From the NCBI GenBank assembly GCA_949358305.1, contig OX442319.1, positions 6,572,001-6,636,000 on the forward strand: a DNA stretch of 64,000 nucleotides. The letters are read 5' to 3'. Within the stretch, counting starts at the first letter, position 1. Each line of letters opens with the position of its first letter. This document shows positions 1 to 10,350 of the stretch, piece after piece. The translations under genes and the position numbers were made by a program. Source of the DNA: Strigamia acuminata (taxonomy: Eukaryota; Arthropoda; Chilopoda; Geophilomorpha; Linotaeniidae). The notes under the pieces are model-generated. The model saw nothing but the letters and a program-made list of their open reading frames with translations. It searched no databases and was not told the origin of the DNA.

Positions 1-352
1 ACTGGAGTTGGTGCATGCATTCTGAGTACATAACCTGGTGGTAGTTGTACACGATTAGAAGCTGGAGTTGGTACATGCGTTCTGAGTTCATAACCTGGTG
101 GTAGTTGTAAATATCCACGATTAAAAACTGGAGTTGGTGTTCTTATTAAACTGGCTGGAGTTGGTAATCGTATTAAATTAACTGGTTGTTGTCCACGATT
201 AGAAACTGGAGTTGGTACTTGTATTAAACTAGCTGGAGTTGGTACTCGTATTAAATTAACTCGTCGTTGTCCACGATTAGAAACTGGAGTTGGTCCACGC
301 ATTCTTATTAAATTAACTGCTGGTAATTGTCCACGATTTGACGCTGCAACGA
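1..352 (-). CDS. partial exon, Pro/Thr-rich repeat protein
   Basis: Read on the minus strand, positions 350 to 1 form one uninterrupted frame of about 115 codons made of degenerate repeats around the cores VPTPVSNRG and VNLIR, changing near the window edge to QLPPGYELRTHVPTP. Silent and conservative differences between repeats, with no stop, suggest selection on the protein rather than a plain minisatellite. The frame runs off the window. Just upstream in the reading direction is a plausible 3' splice site (ATTGTCGTTGCAG, near 350), beyond which the frame soon meets a stop, so this is probably an internal exon. No known family recognised; a structural, secreted or matrix protein would fit. 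A non-coding minisatellite is the alternative. Confidence 0.42.
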
Positions 353-1200
353 CAATTGATAATTGTAACGTTACAAACTACAGGTTATATACTGGAAACG
401 TAATACATACGGAATTACGAAAGTTGGCCATTGATTAGAAATGTGAACGTTTACCAAAAGTGTTCTCTGCAACGTCCGATATCAGGATTTTATTTTTGTG
501 TTGTCTTTACGATTTTTTATTTATATTTATTACGCATGTGCATGCTTTGACGTTTTTCTTAACTAATGTGACGAAAAACAATTTGAATATCAATCATATT
601 TCTATGTAATATGAAATTTTTTGGTTAAATTATTTATTTGGGTATTCACAAGGTCGAAGATATTAATTACAATTTAAAGACACAAAAATGATCATAAATA
701 ACCGAGAATTTTACAAATCTAGCAGTGATTTTGCCAACATTTTCCCAAGTTTTTTCACACATTTTATCAAGTTTTTGCGCACATTTTGCTTAGGTGTTTT
801 TAGTGCATTCTGTTGTTTTGTAAGATGTTTTTGTTAGTCTTTTGATGTTTTTGATAGTTTTGGAAACGTTTGGGAGAATATAAAATTTGTAATGACTTAA
901 CCACGTGTCAATTCTGAGATTTATTACAGCGCGCATTCAATTGATCAAGAAAGAAAAAGATAAAATCGCATCGCAATAACAAACTCCTCCTTAAAAACTT
1001 CCCTGCAACACAGCATGCATTGTCCATAGGTTTAGCGACGGAATATTGTTCAAGTTTTGATATACCTTCGAGTATAGCCGTCATAAAACATAAATCTGTC
1101 CTTGAAGACAAGACAAGTCAAAACAAGTGAAATTAGCGATGTAAAGTTGTCGGAATAAGCAAATTTCAATTGATTGCAATAATTAATAATTAATATTTTT
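353..1200. other. AT-rich stretch without a recognised gene
   Basis: AT-rich DNA with short open frames only (for example 908-1111 minus), none with convincing composition or homology. I see no RNA gene or repeat in it. Confidence 0.5.
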
Positions 1201-1207
1201 TATTGCA

Positions 1208-1419
1208 GGTCATTGGTTTGCTCGAAATTATGCGTCAATCCACGGATGTCTTATCAAACACAACAGATTCTGTACAGATCGCAGAGAAATGCTTCTCATA
1301 ACTTTATAGGTGTGACTAGTGACACCGAATTCAAATGGGAACCCATAGATTGCGCCGGAAAACACTGTTTCGTGTGCAATTACCCACCATCTCTTATTAT
1401 TTTTGTTAATTTAAATTAA
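1208..1419 (+). CDS. possible terminal exon of a small secreted or lectin-like protein
   Basis: A good 3' splice site (TTTTTTATTGCAG, ending near 1208) precedes an open frame to the stop at 1417-1419, followed by several AATAAA-type signals at 1440-1460. The last residues, FKWEPIDCAGKHCFVC, have the W-x(3)-C-x(n)-F-x-C spacing of the end of a C-type lectin-like domain, but no other lectin landmark is visible in 68 residues. The call rests on the acceptor, the polyadenylation signals and this weak pattern. It may equally be chance. Confidence 0.22.
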
Positions 1420-1651
1420 AATCAAGTTATTTATTCCATGAAAAAATAAAAATAAAAATTAATGTTTTAAGTTTGTACGCACATTTTAAACTCAACTAAT
1501 TTGGTAGATTGAAGAGATCGAGTAATTGTTTCGCGCTACAGCAACCATGTTGAACTTAGAAATTTAAACACTTGTAAAATTGGAAAAATAAAAATGGCAA
1601 AATTTATTTATTATACGTTTGAAAAAGCTTAATTGACAGCAAATTGAATTC

Positions 1652-2470
1652 CTAGGCAACGTAGATTAAGTTATTGAAATCCTTCTCGTCTCTGCACAGA
1701 TAATTCTTTTCGATCAACCATTCTACTTGCTCTTTGATCATTCGGTTCGTCGGCAAAAACATATTTTTCAAAATCTCAATCAATTCGATCTGTAGTTGAG
1801 AATTTGGGACGGACTTTCTGGCTTTCGCAACACGAACAATCGCTTCTTGTAAACGATATTCTCTGAGTTTGATAATGGCTTCGTTGTCCCTTTGGTTATG
1901 CTTTTCCGTCGACAGCTGCAATCTCCCGATAAGGTTGATCTTGCCTCGTTTCTGAACCTTACCGTTCCTAATCACTGCAAAATCGTCGTTTAGCCAACAC
2001 TCCGTCCCATTCGTGAACTCTAACGGCGATTTAACTTCCGGATGACACTTTACAATGTTTCGCTTTGCCATTGGCATCGACACCACCGACCAGAGCGTTT
2101 TTCTCAGCTTGGAATCGGGCAACTCGGTCGCCAACTGCAAATTCTCGAAGGAAATGCGCTCGTTCGGGCGCTCGTTCCACGCGAACAACACGGCCATTTG
2201 GAATGTCGTCACGTCCAGATCGAACTTTCCCACGGCATTTACAAACGTGATGGTCCCATTCGACATTTGATGATCCCAAACAAGTTTGCGTCCGCTGTGT
2301 TGTTTGTGGTAAAAAGTTTCCATCTCGCAAACATAATTTTCCAACTCCGCAGGTAGCGAAACGGAAATCTTGGCATTTCTTCGCGCCCACGTGGACAAAT
2401 TGAGAATTTTTACATTAATCGAATCTCTAGCACCGACGTGATGTTCCTTGAAAACTTTACTCAAGTCTCG
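1652..2470 (-). CDS. CUL5: cullin-5 C-terminal region (5' end missing)
   Basis: Cullins are scaffolds of cullin-RING ubiquitin ligases: the C-terminus binds the RBX/RNF7 RING subunit and is activated by NEDD8. About 270 codons on the minus strand match the CUL5 C-terminal half closely, including HSGRKL, HQMSNGTITFVNAVGKFDL, TTFQMAVLFAWNERP, LRKTLWSVV and GRLQLSTEK. The winged-helix/neddylation domain follows, with the acceptor lysine expected at VAKARK (about residue 230 of the 286-residue frame) and the end FNNLIYVA. An AATAAA signal lies ~45 nt past the stop. The conserved part starts near DLSKVF (about 2463). Upstream the frame runs into the 280-bp satellite at 2471, so the first ~16 codons are satellite and not cullin. 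No other cullin exon is visible in the window. It may be the last exon of a gene with satellite in its intron, or a truncated copy. The frame is intact and the last ~830 bp lack introns. Confidence 0.88.
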   Translation of the reverse strand, partial: RDLSKVFKEHHVGARDSINVKILNLSTWARRNAKISVSLPAELENYVCEMETFYHKQHSGRKLVWDHQMSNGTITFVNAVGKFDLDVTTFQMAVLFAWNERPNERISFENLQLATELPDSKLRKTLWSVVSMPMAKRNIVKCHPEVKSPLEFTNGTECWLNDDFAVIRNGKVQKRGKINLIGRLQLSTEKHNQRDNEAIIKLREYRLQEAIVRVAKARKSVPNSQLQIELIEILKNMFLPTNRMIKEQVEWLIEKNYLCRDEKDFNNLIYVA

Positions 2471-2535
2471 GCCTTTGCTTTTTTGACAAATTTTAAAAAG
2501 TGCCAAAAACATGCTTAAGACGTATAAAATGCGCT

Positions 2536-2680
2536 AAAAAGTCGATTCCCGTTGGCGGAATTTGCATATCTGGCACCGTTGCAGAGATACACCACTTTTT
2601 CTGTTCAAAAAGTCTGTTTTTTGCTTATATCTCTGCAACAGTGCCAGATATGCAAATTGCGCACACGGGAATCGATTTTT
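2536..2680. repeat. internal dyad of the 280-bp unit (long hairpin)
   Basis: The first unit's left arm, 2536-2589 (AAAAAGTCGATTCCCGTTGG to GTTGCAGAGATA), is the imperfect reverse complement of 2628-2680 (TATCTCTGCAAC to GGGAATCGATTTTT), with a 38-nt loop. The loop contains a further ACTTTTT/AAAAAGT pairing. A transcript of either strand would fold into a ~53-bp stem with a few mismatches. The same dyad is present in every full and short unit of both arrays, and the short units retain it while losing other sequence. Confidence 0.9.
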
Positions 2681-4990
2681 CAGCTCATTTTACGTCTAAC
2701 CAGCACGTTTCTGGAACTTTTTCAATTTTTGGCCATTTCTCCATACATTAGCCTTTGCTTTTTTGACAAATTTTAAAAAGTGCCAAAAACATGCTTAAGA
2801 CGTATAAAATGCGCTAAAAAGTCGATTCCCGTTGGCGGAATTTGCATATCTGGCACCGTTGCAGAGATACACCACTTTTTCTGTTCAAAAAGTCTGTTTT
2901 TTGCTTATATCTCTGCAACAGTGCCAGATATGCAAATTGCGCACACGGGAATCGATTTTTCAGCTCATTTTACGTCTAACCAGCACGTTTCTGGAACTTT
3001 TTCAATTTTTGGCCATTTCTCCATACATTAGCCTTTGCTTTTTTGACAAATTTTAAAAAGTGCCAAAAACATGCTTAAGACGTATAAAATGCGCTAAAAA
3101 GTCGATTCCCGTTGGCGGAATTTGCATATCTGGCACCGTTGCAGAGATACACCACTTTTTCTGTTCAAAAAGTCTGTTTTTTGCTTATATCTCTGCAACA
3201 GTGCCAGATATGCAAATTGCGCACACGGGAATCGATTTTTCAGCTCATTTTACGTCTAACCAGCACGTTTCTGGAACTTTTTCAATTTTTGGCCATTTCT
3301 CCATACATTAGCCTTTGCTTTTTTGACAAATTTTAAAAAGTGCCAAAAACATGCTTAAGACGTATAAAATGCGCTAAAAAGTCGATTCCCGTTGGCGGAA
3401 TTTGCATATCTGGCACCGTTGCAGAGATACACCACTTTTTCTGTTCAAAAAGTCTGTTTTTTGCTTATATCTCTGCAACAGTGCCAGATATGCAAATTGC
3501 GCACACGGGAATCGATTTTTCAGCTCATTTTACGTCTAACCAGCACGTTTCTGGAACTTTTTCAATTTTTGGCCATTTCTCCATACATTAGCCTTTGCTT
3601 TTTTGACAAATTTTAAAAAGTGTCAAAAACATGCTTAAGACGTATAAAATGCGCTAAAAAGTCGATTCCCGTTGGCGGAATTTGCATATCTGGCACCGTT
3701 GCAGAGATACACCACTTTTTCTGTTCAAAAAGTCTGTTTTTTGCTTATATCTCTGCAACAGTGCCAGATATGCAAATTGCGCACACGGGAATCGATTTTT
3801 CAGCTCATTTTACGTCTAACCAGCACGTTTCTGGAACTTTTTCAATTTTTGGCCATTTCTCCATACATTAGCCTTTGCTTTTTTGACAAATTTTAAAAAG
3901 TGCCAAAAACATGCTTAAGACGTATAAAATGCGCTAAAAAGTCGATTCCCGTTGGCGGAATTTGCATATCTGGCACCGTTGCAGAGATACACCACTTTTT
4001 CTGTTCAAAAAGTCTGTTTTTTGCTTATATCTCTGCAACAGTGCCAGATATGCAAATTGCGCACACGGGAATCGATTTTTCAGCTCATTTTACGTCTAAC
4101 CAGCACGTTTCTGGAACTTTTTCAATTTTTGGCCATTTCTCCATACATTAGCCTTTGCTTTTTTGACAAATTTTAAAAAGTGCCAAAAACATGCTTAAGA
4201 CGTATAAAATGCGCTAAAAAGTCGATTCCCGTTGGCGGAATTTGCATATCTGGCACCGTTGCAGAGATACACCACTTTTTCTGTTCAAAAAGTCTGTTTT
4301 TTGCTTATATCTCTGCAACAGTGCCAGATATGCAAATTGCGCACACGGGAATCGATTTTTCAGCTCATTTTACGTCTAACCAGCACGTTTCTGGAACTTT
4401 TTCAATTTTTGGCCATTTCTCCATACATTAGCCTTTGCTTTTTTGACAAATTTTAAAAAGTGCCAAAAACATGCTTAAGACGTATAAAATGCGCTAAAAA
4501 GTCGATTCCCGTTGGCGGAATTTGCATATCTGGCACCGTTGCAGAGATACACCACTTTTTCTGTTCAAAAAGTCTGTTTTTTGCTTATATCTCTGCAACA
4601 GTGCCAGATATGCAAATTGCGCACACGGGAATCGATTTTTCAGCTCATTTTACGTCTAACCAGCACGTTTCTGGAACTTTTTCAATTTTTGGCCATTTCT
4701 CCATACATTAGCCTTTGCTTTTTTGACAAATTTTAAAAAGTGCCAAAAACATGCTTAAGACGTATAAAATGCGCTAAAAAGTCGATTCCCGTTGGCGGAA
4801 TTTGCATATCTGGCACCGTTGCAGAGATACACCACTTTTTCTGTTCAAAAAGTCTGTTTTTTGCTTATATCTCTGCAACAGTGCCAGATATGCAAATTGC
4901 GCACACGGGAATCGATTTTTCAGCTCATTTTACGTCTAACCAGCACGTTTCTGGAACTTTTTCAATTTTTGGCCATTTCTCCAAAAATTA

Positions 4991-7164
4991 GCCTTTGCTT
5001 TTTTGACAAATTTTAAAAAGTGCCAAAAACATGCTTAAGACGTATAAAATGCGCTAAAAAGTCGATTCCCGTTGGCGGAATTTGCATATCTGGCACCGTT
5101 GCAGAGATACACCACTTTTTCTGTTTAAAAAGTCTGTTTTTTGCTTATATCTCTGCAACAGTGCCAGATATGCAAATTGCGCACACGGGAATCGATTTTT
5201 CAGCTCATTTTACGTCTAACCAGCACGTTTCTGGAACTTTTTCAATTTTTGGCCATTTCTCCATACTTTGCTCTAAATGCGCTAAAATGCTCTAAATGCG
5301 CTAAAAAGTCGATTCCCGTTGGCGGAATTTGCATATCTGGCACCGTTGCAGAGATACACCACTTTTTCTGTTCAAAAAGTCTGTTTTTTGCTTATATCTC
5401 TGCAACAGTGCCAGATATGCAAATTGCGCACACGGGAATCGATTTTTCAGCTCATTTTACGTCTAACCAGCACGTTTCTGGAACTTTTTCAATTTTTGGC
5501 CATTTCTCCATACATTAGCCTTTGCTTTTTTGACAAATTTTAAAAAGTGCCAAAAACATGCTTAAGACGTATAAAATGCGCTAAAAAGTCGATTCCCGTT
5601 GGCGGAATTTGCATATCTGGCACCGTTGCAGAGATACACCACTTTTTCTGTTCAAAAAGTCTGTTTTTTGCTTATATCTCTGCAACAGTGCCAGATATGC
5701 AAATTGCGCACACGGGAATCGATTTTTCAGCTCATTTTACGTCTAACCAGCACGTTTCTGGAACTTTTTCAATTTTTGGCCATTTCTCCATACATTAGCC
5801 TTTGCTTTTTTGACAAATTTTAAAAAGTGCCAAAAACATGCTTAAGACGTATAAAATGCGCTAAAAAGTCGATTCCCGTTGGCGGAATTTGCATATCTGG
5901 CACCGTTGCAGAGATACACCACTTTTTCTGTTCAAAAAGTCTGTTTTTTGCTTATATCTCTGCAACAGTGCCAGATATGCAAATTGCGCACACGGGAATC
6001 GATTTTTCAGCTTATTTTACGTCTAACCAGCACGTTTCTGGAACTTTTTCAATTTTTGGCCATTTCTCCATACATTAGCCTTTGCTTTTTTGACAAATTT
6101 TAAAAAGTGCCAAAAACATGCTTAAGACGTATAAAATGCGCTAAAAAGTCGATTCCCGTTGGCGGAATTTGCATATCTGGCACCGTTGCAGAGATACACC
6201 ACTTTTTCTGTTTAAAAAGTCTGTTTTTTGCTTATATCTCTGCAACAGTGCCAGATATGCAAATTGCGCACACGGGAATCGATTTTTCAGCTCATTTTAC
6301 GTCTAACCAGCACGTTTCTGGAACTTTTTCAATTTTTGGCCATTTCTCCATACTTTGCTCTAAATGCGCTAAAATGCTCTAAATGCGCTAAAAAGTCGAT
6401 TCCCGTTGGCGGAATTTGCATATCTGGCACCGTTGCAGAGATACACCACTTTTTCTGTTCAAAAAGTCTGTTTTTTGCTTATATCTCTGCAACAGTGCCA
6501 GATATGCAAATTGCGCACACGGGAATCGATTTTTCAGCTCATTTTACGTCTAACCAGCACGTTTCTGGAACTTTTTCAATTTTTGGCCATTTCTCCATAC
6601 ATTAGCCTTTGCTTTTTTGACAAATTTTAAAAAGTGCCAAAAACATGCTTAAGACGTATAAAATGCGCTAAAAAGTCGATTCCCGTTGGCGGAATTTGCA
6701 TATCTGGCACCGTTGCAGAGATACACCACTTTTTCTGTTCAAAAAGTCTGTTTTTTGCTTATATCTCTGCAACAGTGCCAGATATGCAAATTGCGCACAC
6801 GGGAATCGATTTTTCAGCTCATTTTACGTCTAACCAGCACGTTTCTGGAACTTTTTCAATTTTTGGCCATTTCTCCATACATTAGCCTTTGCTTTTTTGA
6901 CAAATTTTAAAAAGTGCCAAAAACATGCTTAAGACGTATAAAATGCGCTAAAAAGTCGATTCCCGTTGGCGGAATTTGCATATCTGGCACCGTTGCAGAG
7001 ATACACCACTTTTTCTGTTCAAAAAGTCTGTTTTTTGCTTATATCTCTGCAACAGTGCCAGATATGCAAATTGCGCACACGGGAATCGATTTTTCAGCTT
7101 ATTTTACGTCTAACCAGCACGTTTCTGGAACTTTTTCAATTTTTGGCCATTTCTCCATACATTA
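4991..7164 (+). repeat. 1087-bp higher-order repeat, two copies
   Basis: Units are ordered as a variant unit (TTTAAAAAGT in the loop), a 247-bp short unit, a standard unit, and a unit with CAGCTTATTTTACG. This four-unit block at 4991-6077 is repeated at 6078-7164 with the same variants in the same order, which marks a higher-order repeat generated by unequal exchange of multi-unit blocks. Confidence 0.88.
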
Positions 7165-8280
7165 GCCTTTGCTTTTTTGACAAATTTTAAAAAGTGCCAA
7201 AAACATGCTTAAAACGTATAAAATGCGCTAAAAAGTCGATTCCCGTTGGCGGAATTTGCATATCTGGCACCGTTGCAGAGATACACCACTTTTTCTGTTC
7301 AAAAAGTCTGTTTTTTGCTTATATCTCTGCAACAGTGCCAGATATGCAAATTGCGCACACGGGAATCGATTTTTCAGCTCATTTTACGTCTAACCAGCAC
7401 GTTTCTGGAACTTTTTCAATTTTTGGCCATTTCTCCATACATTAGCCTTTGCTTTTTTGACAAATTTTAAAAAGTGCCAAAAACATGCTTAAGACGTATA
7501 AAATGCGCTAAAAAGTCGATTCCCGTTGGCGGAATTTGCATATCTGGCACCGTTGCAGAGATACACCACTTTTTCTGTTCAAAAAGTCAGTTTTTTGCTT
7601 ATATCTCTGCAACAGTGCCAGATATGCAAATTGCGCACACGGGAATCGATTTTTCAGCTCATTTTACGTCTAACCAGCACGTTTCTGGAACTTTTTCAAT
7701 TTTTGGCCATTTCTCCATACATTAGCCTTTGCTTTTTTGACAAATTTTAAAAAGTGCCAAAAACATGCTTAAGACGTATAAAATGCGCTAAAAAGTCGAT
7801 TCCCGTTGGCGGAATTTGCATATCTGGCACCGTTGCAGAGATACACCACTTTTTCTGTTCAAAAAGTCTGTTTTTTGCTTATATCTCTGCAACAGTGCCA
7901 GATATGCAAATTGCGCACACGGGAATCGATTTTTCAGCTCATTTTACGTCTAACCAGCACGTTTCTGGAACTTTTTCAATTTTTGGCCATTTCTCCATAC
8001 ATTAGCCTTTGCTTTTTTGACAAATTTTAAAAAGTGCCAAAAACATGCTTAAGACGTATAAAATGCGCTAAAAAGTCGATTCCCGTTGGCGGAATTTGCA
8101 TATCTGGCACCGTTGCAGAGATACACCACTTTTTCTGTTCAAAAAGTCTGTTTTTTGCTTATATCTCTGCAACAGTGCCAGATATGCAAATTGCGCACAC
8201 GGGAATCGATTTTTCAGCTCATTTTACGTCTAACCAGCACGTTTCTGGAACTTTTTCAATTTTTGGCCATTTCTCCATAC

Positions 8281-8620
8281 CCTTTTCGCGGATTGGCTTC
8301 CGCGAAATCCGCATTTCGGGGGCGACTATTCTGGGGATTCCGGGTGGACCAAACTCTTCCGGAAAATGTCCGGGGTGGTGTTGGGAGTGTCAATAGACTG
8401 TTTTGTGTCAAGGTTGTCAATTTTCATGTGAGTATTGGAAGGTTCATTTCTGCACATTCTCATGTATTTTTTTTCACAGGAGCGACAAGGAGCGATGAAG
8501 CGGGATCGAGCGAGAGTGGGTAAAATAAACTGGTTTACGTCTCCAATGCGCGTTCAAGATGGAATACGAACTCGGAATCGACTCCAACACGCGTTCGCGT
8601 GACATACGGACGCATTCACG
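8281..8620 (+). repeat. ~340-bp flanking repeat, copy A (intron-like signals)
   Basis: Starts with a perfect 9-bp stem (TTTCGCGGA / TCCGCGAAA) and carries a GT-AG intron-like segment: CATGTGAGTATTGG near 8426 to a T-rich tract ending TTTTTCACAGG near 8479. A second, slightly diverged copy in the same orientation lies at 14234-14575. Together they bracket the TCGA satellite block. They could be terminal direct repeats of a composite element or the duplicated 5' end of a gene; no coding homology is recognised. Confidence 0.7.
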
Positions 8621-8639
8621 ACCCAGATCAAAAAATGAT

Positions 8640-10350
8640 CTCGTATTCGACTCGCTTTCTAGTCGAGTACGAATTTTGCCCTTCTTCAACGCGAAATCGT
8701 ATTCGACTCGTTTTCGAGTCGAATGCGAATTTTGCCCTTCTTCAACGCGAAATCGTATTCGACTCGTTTTCTAGTCGAGTACGAGTTTTGCCCTTCTTCA
8801 ACGCGAAATCGTATTCGACTCGTTTTCGAGTCGAATGCGAATTTTGCCCTTCTTCAACGCGAAATCGTATTCGACTCGTTTTCGAGTCGAGTACGAGTTT
8901 TGCCCTTCTTCAACGAGAAATCGTATTCGACTCGTTTTCGAGTCGAGTACGAGTTTTGCCCTTCTTCAACGCGAAATCGTATTCGACTCGTTTTCGAGTC
9001 GAATGCGAATTTTGCCCTTCTTCAACGCGAAATCGTATTCGACTCGTTTTCGAGTCGAGTACGAGTTTTGCCCTTCTTCAACGAGAAATCGTATTCGACT
9101 CGTTTTCGAGTCGAGTACGAGTTTTGCCCTTCTTCAACGCGAAATCGTATTCGACTCGTTTTCGAGTCGAATGCGAATTTTGCCCTTCTTCAACGCGAAA
9201 TCGTATTCGACTCGTTTTCGAGTCGAGTACGAGTTTTGCCCTTCTTCAACGCGAAATCGTATTCGACTCGTTTTCGAGTCGAATGCGAATTTTGCCCTTC
9301 TTCAACGCGAAATCGTATTCGACTCGTTTTCGAGTCGAGTACGAGTTTTGCCCTTCTTCAACGAGAAATCGTATTCGACTCGTTTTCGAGTCGAGTACGA
9401 GTTTTGCCCTTCTTCAACGCGAAATCGTATTCGACTCGTTTTCGAGTCGAATGCGAATTTTGCCCTTCTTCAACGCGAAATCGTATTCGACTCGTTTTCG
9501 AGTCGAGTACGAGTTTTGCCCTTCTTCAACGAGAAATCGTATTCGACTCGTTTTCGAGTCGAGTACGAGTTTTGCCCTTCTTCAACGCGAAATCGTATTC
9601 GACTCGTTTTCGAGTCGAATGCGAATTTTGCCCTTCTTCAACGCGAAATCGTATTCGACTCGTTTTCGAGTCGAGTACGAGTTTTGCCCTTCTTCAACGC
9701 GAAATCGTATTCGACTCGTTTTCGAGTCGAGTACGAGTTTTGCCCTTCTTCAACGCGAAATCGTATTCGACTCGTTTTCGAGTCGAATGCGAATTCGTAT
9801 TCGACTCGTTTTCGAGTCGAATGCGAATTTTGCCCTTCTTCAACGCGAAATCGTATTCGACTCGTTTTCGAGTCGAGTACGAGTTTTGCCCTTCTTCAAC
9901 GCGAAATCGTATTCGACTCGTTTTCGAGTCGAGTACGAGTTTTGCCCTTCTTCAACGCGAAATCGTATTCGACTCGTTTTCGAGTCGAATGCGAATTCGT
10001 ATTCGACTCGTTTTCGAGTCGAATGCGAATTTTGCCCTTCTTCAACGCGAAATCGTATTCGACTCGTTTTCGAGTCGAGTACGAGTTTTGCCCTTCTTCA
10101 ACGCGAAATCGTATTCGACTCGTTTTCGAGTCGAGTACGAGTTTTGCCCTTCTTCAACGCGAAATCGTATTCGACTCGTTTTCGAGTCGAATGCGAATTC
10201 GTATTCGACTCGTTTTCGAGTCGAATGCGAATTTTGCCCTTCTTCAACGCGAAATCGTATTCGACTCGTTTTCGAGTCGAGTACGAATTTTGCCCTTCTT
10301 CAACGCGAAATCGTATTCGACTCGTTTTCGAGTCGAATGCGAATTCGTAT
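8640..10350 (+). repeat. 56-bp TCGA satellite, forward array
   Basis: About 30 head-to-tail copies of a 56-bp unit: a TCGTATTCGACTCG / CGAGTCGAATGCGA palindromic core plus the spacer TTTTGCCCTTCTTCAACGCG. Some 34-bp deletion units lack the spacer (for example near 9795 and 9995). The unit length is not a multiple of 3 and the unit lacks stops in all plus frames, so all three frames stay open for 525-610 codons. I read this as a by-product of the repeat, not a gene. CpG density is far above the AT-rich surroundings. Confidence 0.93.

Larger units (their letters stand above)
2471..8280 (+). repeat. 280-bp satellite, array 1 (19 full units and 2 short units)
   Basis: Near-perfect 280-bp tandem units start at 2471 and recur every 280 bp. 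Short 247-bp units sit after the units starting at 4991 and 6078. Units are almost identical, with only single-base variants and one TACATT to AAAATT change near 4985, so the array is recently homogenised. The recurrent frames beginning MPKTCLRRIKCAKK and MAEFAYLAPLQRY are products of the repetition, with no start context, intron or homology. The left edge cuts directly into the cullin-5 frame; the right edge ends at CCATAC before a different repeat at 8281. Confidence 0.97.

Noticed and set aside
2500-8396. Dozens of 74-125-codon frames (MPKTCLRRIKC…, MAEFAYLAPLQ…)
   Set aside because: They are translations of the 280-bp satellite. They repeat identically, overlap in two frames and lack independent evidence of being genes.
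8640-10350. CRISPR-like array
   Set aside because: Units are continuous 56-bp tandem repeats without unique spacers, and the context is eukaryotic.
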